From contig JBFOME010000009.1 in the NCBI GenBank assembly GCA_040830705.1, positions 1-64,000 on the forward strand: a stretch of DNA of 64,000 bases, written 5' to 3'. The notes below the pieces were generated by a model. That model was given only the letters and a program-made list of their open reading frames with translations. It had not been told where the DNA came from and made no database searches. The translations under genes were made by a program, and so were the position numbers. Every line of letters starts with the position of its first letter. The stretch's first letter is position 1. Of the stretch, positions 34,632 to 43,606 are shown in pieces. The DNA comes from Ruegeria_C sp040830705. Lineage in GTDB: Bacteria; Pseudomonadota; Alphaproteobacteria; Rhodobacterales; Rhodobacteraceae.

Positions 34632-35098
34632 GTGTTCGGCCATTCCGGCGACACCCGTCCCGCTTTCAGAAGTTGTATTAGCGCTGCCGCAAGATGTGGA
34701 GCATCCGGCGCGGCGAGCAAGGGCAATCGACATCCCAGCAGCAAGGTTTCCGCCTGCTCCGGCAGCCGCGCCTCCTCGACCCGGTCAAGATCGAGGACGT
34801 AGCGCACGGGCATAGGGGCAGATGGTGTCGCGCGCAGCAGTCCGATCCCACGGGCCTCGATCAATCCAGTGATCGGCGCGGGGGCCGAGGCCAGCACCTG
34901 CGCCTGATCGCGGATCAACTCGACGCGGTCATCGGCCACAAGCTCGGCGCCAAGCGCCATCATTTCAAGCGCCAGCGCCGACTTGCCGCCGCCCGAGCGC
35001 CCGACAATCAATAACGCACCACCTTCCACCGTGACACAACTGCCGTGAATATTGGCCTGGCTGGCCGCTGCGAAAGGGGCAAGGGCGTCTGGGCCCAT
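34628..35098 (-). CDS. hprK: HPr kinase/phosphorylase, short alphaproteobacterial form
   Basis: The 156-residue protein is only the catalytic C-terminal domain of HprK, as is usual in alphaproteobacteria. It has the P-loop IVGRSGGGKSALALEM near residues 31-46 and LVADDRVEL, with GLIEARGIGLL as the HPrK signature. It phosphorylates or dephosphorylates HPr on Ser46. The start is 3 bp after the chvG stop, so the genes are translationally coupled. Confidence 0.92.
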   Translation of the reverse strand: MGPDALAPFAAASQANIHGSCVTVEGGALLIVGRSGGGKSALALEMMALGAELVADDRVELIRDQAQVLASAPAPITGLIEARGIGLLRATPSAPMPVRYVLDLDRVEEARLPEQAETLLLGCRLPLLAAPDAPHLAAALIQLLKAGRVSPEWPNT

Positions 35099-35101
35099 GG
35101 A

Positions 35102-36778
35102 TCAGACCGGCAGGCCCACAACGAACCGTGCACCCAAGGGCTCAGAGGTAACGTCCGCCTCGGTGGGGCGAATGTTCTCGGCCCAGATCACACCGCCATG
35201 CGCCTCTACGATCTGTTTCGAAATCGCCAATCCCAGACCGGAATTATTGCCGAAATGCTCTTCGGGCCGTTGCGAATAGAACCGTTTGAAGATCTTGCTC
35301 AACGCCTCATCAGGAATGCCCGGCCCGGTATCTTCGACCACGATCAGGACACGGTTAGACCGATGCCTTGCCCAGACCCGGATCGCATCCCCCTCTTCGC
35401 AGAAAGAAATGGCGTTGGTAATGAGGTTCACAAAAACCTGCGCCAACCGCGCCTCAAGTCCCAATACGATGATCGGATCGGAAGGCGTATCGACAATAAA
35501 GTCGACGCCCTTCGCCCGCGCATCTTCACCCAAATATTGGTTCAGATTGCTCAGCATTGCCATCAGATCGAAGGGCTGCTCATCCTCCTTGACCAGTTCT
35601 GCATCCAGTCGGGAGGCATTGGAAATGTCACTGACAAGACGATCCAAACGGCGAACGTCATGCTCGATCACATCGAGCAGCTTGGCGCGCTGATCATCGC
35701 GCTTCACCATGCGCATCGTGCCTACCGCCGATTGCAGGCTGGCTAGGGGGTTCTTGATCTCATGTGCCACATCCGCTGCAAACTGTTCGTTGCTATCGAT
35801 GCGGCTATAAAGCGCGCCTACCATCCCACGCAAAGCTCCGCTGAGCCGCCCGATCTCGTCCGGGCGCGCTGTCAGGTCGGGAATTCGGATACGGCCAGGG
35901 TTAATCTTGCGCGTGTCGCGGTCGCGACCCAGTTCTGCCGCCGCAGCCAGATCGGCTAGTGGGTTTGCGATGGTCGAGGCCAATACCAGGCTGAGGCCGA
36001 CGGACACCAGAAGCGCCACGATGAACATCTGCAGCACCCGCTCGCGTTCCTGCCGCGCCAGAGCGTCGATTTCGCCAGCCGGGCTAAGCATCACAACTAC
36101 GCCAACCGGTGTCGTTCCCTGCAGAACCGGAGTGGCCGCTGCAACCAATGTCCCACCCTGCACATCGACCAGCCTATCAACGCGGGTGCCTTGCGCGAGC
36201 GCGGCGGGCAACAGCCTGCGCAACTGCGTTTCGACGCTCGGGGCCGCAACGTTGGGTGCCTGCGCAAACACCGACGAGACAAGACCCCAGACCGCTGCCA
36301 ACGTGTCGCTGATAACCGTCTGCCCTTGGCGCTTTGCCTGTGCCTCGGGGGAAAGTTCGACGCCTTTGGCCCGCCCAACCAGTCGTTCGGTGCCGTCATA
36401 TACCAGCACTTCGACCCCCGGCCGCAGGCTGAGCCCCGAAAGGGTATCATCGACGTTGATGCCGCCCCTGCTGGCCAGATTGACCGCAAAACCATCCGGC
36501 AACTGCACCTCGAAAACGTCGGCCACCAGTTGCACCTCACCAACAAGAACGTTGGCGCGCTGCACAACCAGTCCGTTCCGCGAGTCGTTGAGATACAGGA
36601 TGCCAGCAACCAGAATGATCAGCGCCAGCAGATTGAAGGTGATAATCTTTCGGGTCAAAGGCGAGGTACGCAGCGCAAACAGGCTGCGGCGCGAACGCTT
36701 GGCGCGCAATTCGTGCGACAGGTCATCATTCGGGGTGACCCAGTCATCCCCGAGCACCACGTCGCCACGGAGTTTCAT
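35102..36778 (-). CDS. chvG: Sensor histidine kinase ChvG
   Basis: The protein of about 558 residues has two membrane segments: one near residue 44 (IITFNLLALIILVAGILYL) and a second before the HAMP domain (MFIVALLVSVGLSLVLAST). They flank a periplasmic sensor of about 200 residues. The phospho-acceptor His lies in DVAHEIKNPLASLQSA, and the ATPase boxes in VFVNLITNAISFC and GLGLAISKQIVEAHGG. ChvG senses envelope or acid stress and phosphorylates ChvI. The start is uncertain: ATG 36778 is taken over a TTG at 36835. Confidence 0.92.
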   Translation of the reverse strand: MKLRGDVVLGDDWVTPNDDLSHELRAKRSRRSLFALRTSPLTRKIITFNLLALIILVAGILYLNDSRNGLVVQRANVLVGEVQLVADVFEVQLPDGFAVNLASRGGINVDDTLSGLSLRPGVEVLVYDGTERLVGRAKGVELSPEAQAKRQGQTVISDTLAAVWGLVSSVFAQAPNVAAPSVETQLRRLLPAALAQGTRVDRLVDVQGGTLVAAATPVLQGTTPVGVVVMLSPAGEIDALARQERERVLQMFIVALLVSVGLSLVLASTIANPLADLAAAAELGRDRDTRKINPGRIRIPDLTARPDEIGRLSGALRGMVGALYSRIDSNEQFAADVAHEIKNPLASLQSAVGTMRMVKRDDQRAKLLDVIEHDVRRLDRLVSDISNASRLDAELVKEDEQPFDLMAMLSNLNQYLGEDARAKGVDFIVDTPSDPIIVLGLEARLAQVFVNLITNAISFCEEGDAIRVWARHRSNRVLIVVEDTGPGIPDEALSKIFKRFYSQRPEEHFGNNSGLGLAISKQIVEAHGGVIWAENIRPTEADVTSEPLGARFVVGLPV

Positions 36779-36844
36779 CTCAGGCGCACCTGAATCGCGC
36801 ACGATGCCCCCCAGTCTTGGGACCCGAACCGTCAATCAAGACGG

Positions 36845-37549
36845 TTACTCTTCGTTATATCTGTACCCGATGCCGTAGAGTGTCTCAATTGCAGTGAAAT
36901 CACTGTCTGCAGTACGCATCTTCTTGCGCAGCCGCTTGATATGGCTGTCGATGGTCCGGTCATCAACGTAAACCTGATCGTCATAAGCCACATCCATCAA
37001 CTGATCCCGGCTCTTCACGAAACCGGGCCGTTGCGCCAATGCCTGCAACAGCAGGAACTCGGTCACGGTCAGAGACACATCCTTGCCCTTCCAAGTGACC
37101 GCGTGACGCAGCGGGTCCATCCGCAGCTGGCCACGTTCCATGACCTTCGCTTCGACCGGCGCGTCGCCCGCCTCGTCACCCGCGATCGCATCCTGACGAC
37201 GCAGTAGCGCGCGGATACGTTCGACCAGAAGACGTTGCGAAAACGGCTTTTTGACATAGTCGTCCGCGCCCATGCGCAGACCGAGAACCTCGTCGATCTC
37301 ATCGTCCTTAGAAGTCAGGAAGATCACCGGCATCTGGGTCTTCTGACGCAATCTCTGCAACAGATCCATCCCGTCCATCCGCGGCATCTTAATGTCAAGC
37401 ACGGCCATATCCGGCAGTTTCTTGTTGAACGCATCAAGGGCGGCCTGACCGTCATTGTAGGTCTCAACCTCAAACCCTTCGGCCTCAAGGGTCATCGACA
37501 CCGAGGTCAGGATGTTCCGGTCGTCATCTACGAGCGCAATTTTCGACAT
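36845..37549 (-). CDS. chvI: Response regulator ChvI, OmpR family
   Basis: The 234-residue regulator has a receiver domain with the phosphorylated Asp in MAVLDIKMPRMDG and the switch Lys in DDYVKKPFSQRL. A winged-helix output domain with VYVDDRTIDSHIKRLRKK follows. It pairs with ChvG, 10 bp or more downstream. In Agrobacterium ChvI acts on pckA, which lies divergent here, so control of pckA is plausible. The ATG at 37549 matches the family start MSKIALVDDD. Confidence 0.94.
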   Translation of the reverse strand: MSKIALVDDDRNILTSVSMTLEAEGFEVETYNDGQAALDAFNKKLPDMAVLDIKMPRMDGMDLLQRLRQKTQMPVIFLTSKDDEIDEVLGLRMGADDYVKKPFSQRLLVERIRALLRRQDAIAGDEAGDAPVEAKVMERGQLRMDPLRHAVTWKGKDVSLTVTEFLLLQALAQRPGFVKSRDQLMDVAYDDQVYVDDRTIDSHIKRLRKKMRTADSDFTAIETLYGIGYRYNEE

Positions 37550-37718
37550 TATTTCGTCCCTACTCTGCTCTGCATTGCCTTTTTTTCTTACCTTCATGGC
37601 CGTTTTGCCGGTCCGAATCAATCAATAAGTGCGAATCGCTCCGGCCTTTCCCTTGCAAGGTTGCAAAAAAGCGGTCCTACAGACCGTCATCTGCGGTGTC
37701 GACAGGCCGTACACTGGA

Positions 37719-37751
37719 TGGTTGCGCTAAACTGAAACTTGGTTGCGCTAA
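37719..37751. promoter_or_regulatory. 12-bp direct repeat between chvI and pckA
   Basis: TGGTTGCGCTAA occurs twice, at 37719-37730 and 37740-37751, with starts exactly 21 bp apart, two helical turns. Tandem half-sites on one DNA face suit an OmpR-type dimer such as ChvI. The repeat lies about 140 bp before the pckA start in a 338-bp divergent region. Confidence 0.6.
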
Positions 37752-37887
37752 CTAGGGGTTGGCCACCTGTTCATGCCCCGAAGCCCCGTGTTAAGACCGC
37801 CCATGCCGGACGAACATCCGGTCGAATTCGCCCACTTAGAGCGCAAGCGCTCGCATGGCTTACGAGCCGCCACAGGAGACTGAACGA

Positions 37888-39486
37888 ATGACATCTGGAC
37901 GGGTTAACCCGCAATTCCGCCTCGAAGATCAGGGCATCGAGGGTCTGGGCAATGTCTATTATAACTTCATGGAACCCGCGCTGATTGAAGAAGCACTCAA
38001 GCGGGGCGAAGGCACGCTGGGCAAAGGCGGCGCCTTTCTGGTCACCACTGGCAAGTTCACCGGTCGTTCGCCCAAGGACAAGCATGTGGTCAAGACCGAC
38101 AGCGTCGCGGAAGGCATCTGGTGGGACAACAACGCCGCAATGAGCCCTGAAGGATTCGACGCATTGCATGCCGACATGCTGGAACACATGAAGGGTCGCG
38201 ACTATTTCGTTCAGGATCTTGTGGGCGGTGCCGACCCGACACATTCGATCAATGTGCGCATGGTTACAGAACTGGCGTGGCACAACCTGTTCATCCGGCA
38301 CCTGCTGCGCCGCCCCGACCGCGAGGATCTAAATGAGTTCGTGGCTGATTTCACTGTGATCAACTGCCCCAGCTTCCAGGCCACGCCCGAACGCCACAAC
38401 TGCCGTTCGGAAACCGTGATCGCGATGAATTTCGACAAGAAGCTGATCCTGATCGGTGGCACGGAATATGCCGGTGAAAACAAGAAATCGGTCTTTACCC
38501 TTCTCAATTACATGCTGCCCGAAAAAGGCATCATGCCGATGCACTGCTCGGCCAACCATGCGAATGGCAACCCGGTCGATACGGCTGTTTTCTTCGGCCT
38601 GAGTGGCACCGGTAAGACAACGCTGTCGGCTGACCCAGCGCGTACGCTGATCGGCGATGACGAACATGGCTGGTCCGATCGCGGCACCTTCAACTTCGAG
38701 GGTGGCTGCTATGCCAAGACCATCAACCTCAGCCCCGAGGCCGAGCCGGAAATCTACGCGACCACCTCGAAGTTTGGCACCGTGATCGAGAACATGGTGT
38801 TCGACCCCGAGACCAAGGAATTGGATTTCGACGACGATTCGCTGACCGCGAACATGCGTTGTGCCTATCCGCTGGAGTACATCTCGAACGCCTCCAGCAG
38901 CGCGTTGGGCGGGCATCCCAAGAACATCATCATGCTGACCTGCGACGCCTTTGGCGTACTGCCTCCGATCGCACGACTGACCCCGGCACAAGCTATGTAT
39001 CATTTCCTGTCGGGCTTCACCTCGAAGGTTGCGGGCACGGAACGGGGAGTGACCGAACCCCAGCCCACCTTCTCAACATGTTTCGGTGCGCCTTTCATGC
39101 CGCGTCGGCCCGAGGTTTATGGTAACCTGCTCCGCGAAAAGATCGCCCAGCATGGTGCGACCTGTTGGCTGGTCAACACCGGCTGGACTGGCGGTGCTTA
39201 TGGTGTTGGCAGCCGGATGCCGATCCGGGCTACCCGAACATTGCTGACTGCCGCGCTCGATGGTTCGCTGAGTGGAGTGGAGTTCCGCAAGGATTCTAAT
39301 TTCGGATTTGACGTGCCGGTGTCCGCACCCGGCGTGGCCGAGGTCTTGTTGGACCCGCGCCGCACCTGGGATGACCAGGAAGCGTTCGATCGGCAGGCGG
39401 CCAAACTTGTGCAGATGTTTGCCGACAATTTCGAGCAATACCTGCCATTCATCGACGATGACGTCAAAGCCGTCTCAATCAACTGA
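37888..39486 (+). CDS. pckA: Phosphoenolpyruvate carboxykinase (ATP)
   Basis: The 532-residue enzyme converts oxaloacetate and ATP to phosphoenolpyruvate, the first committed step of gluconeogenesis. The kinase-1a P-loop GLSGTGKTTLSADP is intact, preceded by MPMHCSANHA with the metal-binding His and followed by LIGDDEHGW. GRSPKDKHVV lies near residue 55 and the C-terminal WLVNTGWTGG is present. I use ATG 37888 after AGGAG, giving the usual family length; an in-frame ATG 33 bp upstream is less likely. Confidence 0.97.
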   Translation: MTSGRVNPQFRLEDQGIEGLGNVYYNFMEPALIEEALKRGEGTLGKGGAFLVTTGKFTGRSPKDKHVVKTDSVAEGIWWDNNAAMSPEGFDALHADMLEHMKGRDYFVQDLVGGADPTHSINVRMVTELAWHNLFIRHLLRRPDREDLNEFVADFTVINCPSFQATPERHNCRSETVIAMNFDKKLILIGGTEYAGENKKSVFTLLNYMLPEKGIMPMHCSANHANGNPVDTAVFFGLSGTGKTTLSADPARTLIGDDEHGWSDRGTFNFEGGCYAKTINLSPEAEPEIYATTSKFGTVIENMVFDPETKELDFDDDSLTANMRCAYPLEYISNASSSALGGHPKNIIMLTCDAFGVLPPIARLTPAQAMYHFLSGFTSKVAGTERGVTEPQPTFSTCFGAPFMPRRPEVYGNLLREKIAQHGATCWLVNTGWTGGAYGVGSRMPIRATRTLLTAALDGSLSGVEFRKDSNFGFDVPVSAPGVAEVLLDPRRTWDDQEAFDRQAAKLVQMFADNFEQYLPFIDDDVKAVSIN

Positions 39487-39520
39487 CCTGACACGCCTGC
39501 GACGGCGGGGTATCAAAAAG

Positions 39521-39546
39521 AGGGCGTCCGTTAACCCGGGCGCCCT
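39521..39546 (+). terminator. Intrinsic terminator of pckA
   Basis: A ten-base stem (AGGGCGTCCG paired with CGGGCGCCCT) with a short loop lies 35 bases after the pckA stop. The T tail is short (TCTG), so confidence is moderate. Confidence 0.55.
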
Positions 39547-39892
39547 TCTGACGGTAACAGATAAAGACTTTACCAGTAGCGTGTTGCCGTACAGCTTGCC
39601 GGACCATACGCATCGACGGCGACAGGCCCTTCATGCAGCTGACAACCTAGTTGGTTGCGACACAGCCGAAGTTGACGCAACGGAATGCGTTACCAGGAAT
39701 GATATGCGCGTGAGTTATGTAACAATTTAATTGCCGAAATCGCTCTTTTAAGCATACTGTCCCTATCAATGGGAAAAGCCCGGCGCGCAAAGGCACCGGG
39801 CGACACAATGCAAAAGGGCTTCTGGCTGCCGCCACTCACTAACGGGCAGCCCCAAGAATGCAAACATTACGAGAAAATAGATCGGTGTCAAC
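39547..39892. other. Intergenic region between pckA and winged-helix gene
   Basis: This region is A+T-richer from 39710 to 39760 (TTATGTAACAATTTAATTG), which should hold the promoter of the next gene. A GC-rich stem, GCCCGG with CCGGGC around 39778-39801, lies in its 5' leader. The two stretches of GGTTGCGACA/GTTGACGCAACG near 39652-39682 look like weak inverted half-sites. No small ORF is convincing. Confidence 0.45.
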
Positions 39893-40273
39893 ATGACACT
39901 TCAAGAACTGCAAACCGCCGGCCTGCAAAATGGACAGGCCCGGCCAGGATTGAATACGGAACAGGTAGCGGCGCAGGCAATGATGGAAATTTCAAAACTA
40001 GCTGAACTAAGAAAACTGCTTCAGAGCATGGAGCGGTCCTTGGGATTACAAAACCTCTCGCCCGTCGAACGCGACATTTACTATGCGGCAAGTGAGATCT
40101 CGAAATCAGACGAAGAAGTCCGAACGGTCCTGCTGATCGAACACAGCCTTTTGCAAACCGTGTCGCGACCCACATTCTTCCGCGCGCTCAAGTCGCTGGT
40201 GAACAAAGGTTACCTGTCGCAGGGCCGCGCCTCGAACAGGGGCCGCTACCTAGTCCACCAACCTAGGACCTGA
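39893..40273 (+). CDS. Small winged-helix DNA-binding protein
   Basis: The 126-residue protein has a helical N-terminus and a C-terminal winged helix-turn-helix. The predicted recognition helix is RPTFFRALKSLVNKGYLSQG and the wing RASNRGRYLV. The core LSPVERDIYYAASEIS resembles the start of MarR-type DNA-binding domains. It lacks the long dimer helices of full MarR proteins. The target is unknown; its own long leader and the membrane protein just downstream are candidates. Confidence 0.7.
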   Translation: MTLQELQTAGLQNGQARPGLNTEQVAAQAMMEISKLAELRKLLQSMERSLGLQNLSPVERDIYYAASEISKSDEEVRTVLLIEHSLLQTVSRPTFFRALKSLVNKGYLSQGRASNRGRYLVHQPRT

Positions 40274-40299
40274 CTCCCCCCTTAAACCCCGGACATTTC

Positions 40300-40854
40300 A
40301 TGCTGCGAGCCAGATTGAGCGAAGCCGTGGTGGCTTCAACAGCATATTTTGTGGCCTATCTGGTAACATTCAGATTGCTGATGCCGTTACAGGATAGCTT
40401 TTTCCCCGAATATGGCAGCCGCGCCAGCCTACTGTTTCTGCCGCATGGCGTTCGCGTGCTGGCCGCATGGCTGTTGGGCTGGCGCGCAATACCGGCGCTT
40501 CTTCCGGGTGTCTTTCTGACCTTTGCCGACCTCGGTGGCATGAATGTCTTTCTGCCCAGTCGGCTGGCCGCGATCATTGTGGCCGCTTGCGCCGCACCTG
40601 CGGTGTTTTATACGCTCAAGGCGCTGGGCTGGGATCTGTTTCCACAAGCAGGCAAACAACCTTGCTGGACCTGCGTCATGGGAGTTGGCGTGGTGACAGC
40701 GTTGCTGATTTCGGCTCCGACAAACTTTGCTTTGGGCAGTACTCTGTCCGAATACGTTGCTTTCCTAATCGGCGACGTGGCGGGCTTGTTCTTTCTGATG
40801 CTGGGGTTGCTCTATTTCTTCCGGTTCTTCGGCGACCAAAAGCCGGACGCCTGA
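40300..40854 (+). CDS. MASE1-like integral membrane protein
   Basis: The 184-residue protein has about five hydrophobic segments and the motif SLLFLPHGVRVLAAWLLGWR, resembling the MASE1 membrane sensor domain normally fused to signalling enzymes. Here no output domain is attached. It follows the winged-helix gene by 26 bp, so the two may form a sensor-regulator pair. Confidence 0.6.
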   Translation: MLRARLSEAVVASTAYFVAYLVTFRLLMPLQDSFFPEYGSRASLLFLPHGVRVLAAWLLGWRAIPALLPGVFLTFADLGGMNVFLPSRLAAIIVAACAAPAVFYTLKALGWDLFPQAGKQPCWTCVMGVGVVTALLISAPTNFALGSTLSEYVAFLIGDVAGLFFLMLGLLYFFRFFGDQKPDA

Positions 40855-40858
40855 CGGG

Positions 40859-41626
40859 CTACCCCAAAACCGCGCGCCGCAGCAGGTTCAAACCGGCTAC
40901 TAGCAACACAATCAGGGTGAGCATGCGAAACGTGGTCTGGTCAATCCGATCCTGCCAGCGGCCGCCGAGCCACATTCCAACAACAGCGGGCACAACCAGC
41001 ACCAGAGACAGTGGAGCGGTCTCGACCCGTAGCACGCCCGATCCCAGATGCGCGACTGCCAGCGCCACCGCGCCCAAGCCATAGATCACTCCTTGAATCC
41101 GCATCTGGTCTTGCTTGGGCGTATTGAGCGCGGTCAGATAAGCCACGGTCGGCGGCCCCCAGACACCCGACACGCCACCGATACAGCCCGCGATCGCCCC
41201 TACCGCCGCCTCGGTTCGCATGGAGGCGCGGTTTAGCCTTAGGCGAAGTCCCAAAAGCTGCAACGTGGCGAAGACGACTACCGGAATCGCTATCAGCAAC
41301 AAGAAGACCGGGGCCGGTATGCGCGTTACCAACTGCGATGTGGTTAGCAGACAAACCAACCCGACAAGAAGGAACACCCGAAACTGCAGTATCGATCTAA
41401 TCGCGGCGTCGCTCCCTTGGCGCAGAGCCTGCAACCCGTTTGTCACCAGTGTCGGCAGGATCAATCCCGCTAGCGCCCAATCAGGAGGCAGGAATGTGCT
41501 GAGCCCTGAAACAAGGATCATCGGCATGGCGAAACCCACCAGACCCTTGACCAAACCAGCCAGCGTCGCAACGGCCAAAACGAGGACGAATTCATACCCT
41601 GACAGGATCAAAAAGAGCGGCTCCAT
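40859..41626 (-). CDS. TauE/SafE-family membrane permease
   Basis: The 255-residue protein has about eight hydrophobic segments and the family motifs GLVKGLVGFAMPMI near the N-terminus and GCIGGVSGVWGPPTVAYL in the middle. TauE/SafE members export sulfite or sulfonates. The sulfonate operon of this window is about 9 kb away, so a link is possible but not shown. It is convergent with the MASE1-like gene, 4 bp apart. Confidence 0.88.
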   Translation of the reverse strand: MEPLFLILSGYEFVLVLAVATLAGLVKGLVGFAMPMILVSGLSTFLPPDWALAGLILPTLVTNGLQALRQGSDAAIRSILQFRVFLLVGLVCLLTTSQLVTRIPAPVFLLLIAIPVVVFATLQLLGLRLRLNRASMRTEAAVGAIAGCIGGVSGVWGPPTVAYLTALNTPKQDQMRIQGVIYGLGAVALAVAHLGSGVLRVETAPLSLVLVVPAVVGMWLGGRWQDRIDQTTFRMLTLIVLLVAGLNLLRRAVLG

Positions 41627-41768
41627 TCCGCCCTCATATCACGTCTGTTCGTCGCTGCACTGCAAATAACATCACGCAACTATCGCACAAATATTGATGC
41701 TTATGCGTATTTTTATTGCGCTGCACGTGCAAAATGATATCACCGTGCGAAGCTAGGAGGAATCACAT

Positions 41769-43460
41769 ATGCCCCATGATGGACAGGATATTTCAGCGAT
41801 GCAAAACACCGTTCTGATCCCCGACCTCCTTTCGGTCACGCGGGCCGCGCTTGCGCCTGTAGATGCCGTATTTGAACTGGCCCGTGACCGCGTGCGCACC
41901 ACCGTCAGCGCCGATGGCCGTGTGTCGTCTGGCCTCATCGAGGCCAACCAGACCTCAGCGCATGGGCTGGCATGGCTGGCGACCTATCACCAGTCATTGA
42001 CCCAGATGCAGCGCTGGGCCGAGAAGCTGGATAGCGAGGGCAAGTTCGGGGAATTGGAGCAACTGATCCATCAGATCGCATTCGGAGAATACCTCTGGCA
42101 GATCTATGGCGGCATACAGATGAACCAGGGCGAGGTTGTGCGCCTGCAAGATCTGGGCCTGAGCCAGGATGATATGCGCGCCATGATGGCGCCAGAGGTC
42201 ATGACGCTGACCCAGAACGGCAACACTCAAGCCGCGCGCACGCGACTGGTTGAACTGATGCAGGATCAAACAGCATCGGCCATGTTCGGCACCTCGGGGT
42301 TGGATGACGAGCTTGAGATGATCCGCGACCAGTTCCGCCGCTATGCTGCCGAAAAGGTCGAGCCCTTTGCCCATGAATGGCATCTGAACGATGAGCTGAT
42401 CCCGATCGAAGTGATCGAGGAACTGGCTGAAATGGGTGTCTTTGGCCTGACCATCCCAGAGGAATTCGGCGGTTTCGGCCTTTCGAAAGCTTCCATGTGC
42501 GTCGTCTCGGAAGAGTTGTCACGCGGCTATATCGGCGTCGGCTCGCTGGGCACCCGCTCCGAGATCGCTGCCGAGTTGATCATCGCGGGTGGCACCGATG
42601 AGCAGAAGGCCAACTGGCTGCCCAAGATCGCCAGCGCCGAAATTCTGCCCACCGCCGTTTTCACCGAGCCCAATACCGGGTCCGATCTGGGTTCGCTGCG
42701 CACCCGTGCTGTGAAAGATGACAACGGCAATTACCAGATCACCGGTAACAAGACCTGGATCACCCATGCCGCCCGCACCCATGTGATGACGCTGCTGGCG
42801 CGCACCAACCCCGAGACCAAGGATCACCGCGGGCTTTCCATGTTCCTGGCCGAAAAAACGCCCGGCACGGATGACAACCCCTTCCCCACCCCCGGCATGA
42901 CCGGCGGTGAGATTGAGGTGTTGGGTTATCGCGGCATGAAAGAATACGAGCTGGGCTTCGACGGGTTTGAGGTCAAAGGCGAGAACCTGCTGGGCGGTGA
43001 AGAGGGCAAAGGTTTCAAACAGCTTATGGAGACGTTTGAATCCGCCCGCATCCAGACCGCCGCTCGCGCTATCGGTGTGGCGCAGTGCGCGCTGGATATC
43101 GCCATGCAATACGCACAGGACCGCAAACAGTTTGGCAAGTCGCTGATCGAGTTTCCCCGTGTCTCGGCCAAACTGGCTATGATGGCGGTCGAGATCATGA
43201 TCGCTCGCCAGCTCACCTATTTCTCCGCCTGGGAAAAGGACCATGGCCACCGCTGCGACCTTGAGGCCGGCATGGCCAAGCTGCTGGGCGCCCGTGTGGC
43301 CTGGGCGGCGGCCGACAACGGGTTGCAGATCCATGGCGGCAACGGTTTTGCGCTGGAATACAAGATCAGCCGCGTGCTGTGCGACGCCCGAATTCTGAAC
43401 ATCTTTGAAGGTGCCGCAGAGATTCAGGCGCAGGTGATTGCACGGCGACTGCTCGGCTGA
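41769..43460 (+). CDS. mcd: (2S)-Methylsuccinyl-CoA dehydrogenase
   Basis: The 563-residue flavoprotein is an acyl-CoA dehydrogenase with an extra N-terminal region of about 165 residues, a hallmark of Mcd. Mcd oxidises methylsuccinyl-CoA to mesaconyl-CoA in the ethylmalonyl-CoA pathway for acetyl-CoA assimilation. The catalytic domain shows AVFTEPNTGSDLGSLRTRA, GNKTWITHA, FESARIQTAARAIG, DRKQFGKSLIEFPRV and LQIHGGNGFALEY. AGGAGG lies eight bases before the ATG. No other pathway gene (ccr, ecm, mch) is in the window. Confidence 0.85.
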   Translation: MPHDGQDISAMQNTVLIPDLLSVTRAALAPVDAVFELARDRVRTTVSADGRVSSGLIEANQTSAHGLAWLATYHQSLTQMQRWAEKLDSEGKFGELEQLIHQIAFGEYLWQIYGGIQMNQGEVVRLQDLGLSQDDMRAMMAPEVMTLTQNGNTQAARTRLVELMQDQTASAMFGTSGLDDELEMIRDQFRRYAAEKVEPFAHEWHLNDELIPIEVIEELAEMGVFGLTIPEEFGGFGLSKASMCVVSEELSRGYIGVGSLGTRSEIAAELIIAGGTDEQKANWLPKIASAEILPTAVFTEPNTGSDLGSLRTRAVKDDNGNYQITGNKTWITHAARTHVMTLLARTNPETKDHRGLSMFLAEKTPGTDDNPFPTPGMTGGEIEVLGYRGMKEYELGFDGFEVKGENLLGGEEGKGFKQLMETFESARIQTAARAIGVAQCALDIAMQYAQDRKQFGKSLIEFPRVSAKLAMMAVEIMIARQLTYFSAWEKDHGHRCDLEAGMAKLLGARVAWAAADNGLQIHGGNGFALEYKISRVLCDARILNIFEGAAEIQAQVIARRLLG

Positions 43461-43490
43461 CCTCTTGGGTCAACGAACTCCTTCCGAAGT

Positions 43491-43522
43491 AAGGGCTGCA
43501 TCAATGATGCAGCCCTTTTTTG
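43491..43522 (+). terminator. Intrinsic terminator of mcd
   Basis: A near-perfect palindrome AAGGGCTGCATCA/TGATGCAGCCCTT is followed by TTTTT, 30 bases after the mcd stop. This is a textbook intrinsic terminator. Confidence 0.88.
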
Positions 43523-43543
43523 ATCCCGGTCGGGTCAGCAAAA

Positions 43544-43571
43544 AACCCTCGCCAGAAAACTGGCGAGGGTT
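43544..43571 (-). terminator. Intrinsic terminator after rplP
   Basis: On the minus strand an 11-bp stem AACCCTCGCCA/TGGCGAGGGTT with a six-base loop is followed by TTTTT and lies 35 bases after the rplP stop. It ends the rplB-rplP transcript before the usual next gene, rpmC, which is absent. Confidence 0.85.
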
Positions 43572-43606
43572 CCGTATTTTGTAGGATGGGGTTTCACCCC
43601 ATCACC

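Noticed and set aside
39765..39815. Hairpin with GCGCAAAGGCACCGGGC, resembling part of a cyclic-di-GMP riboswitch
   Set aside because: The conserved upstream half of that aptamer is missing and no downstream c-di-GMP gene is present; only a plain stem is supported.
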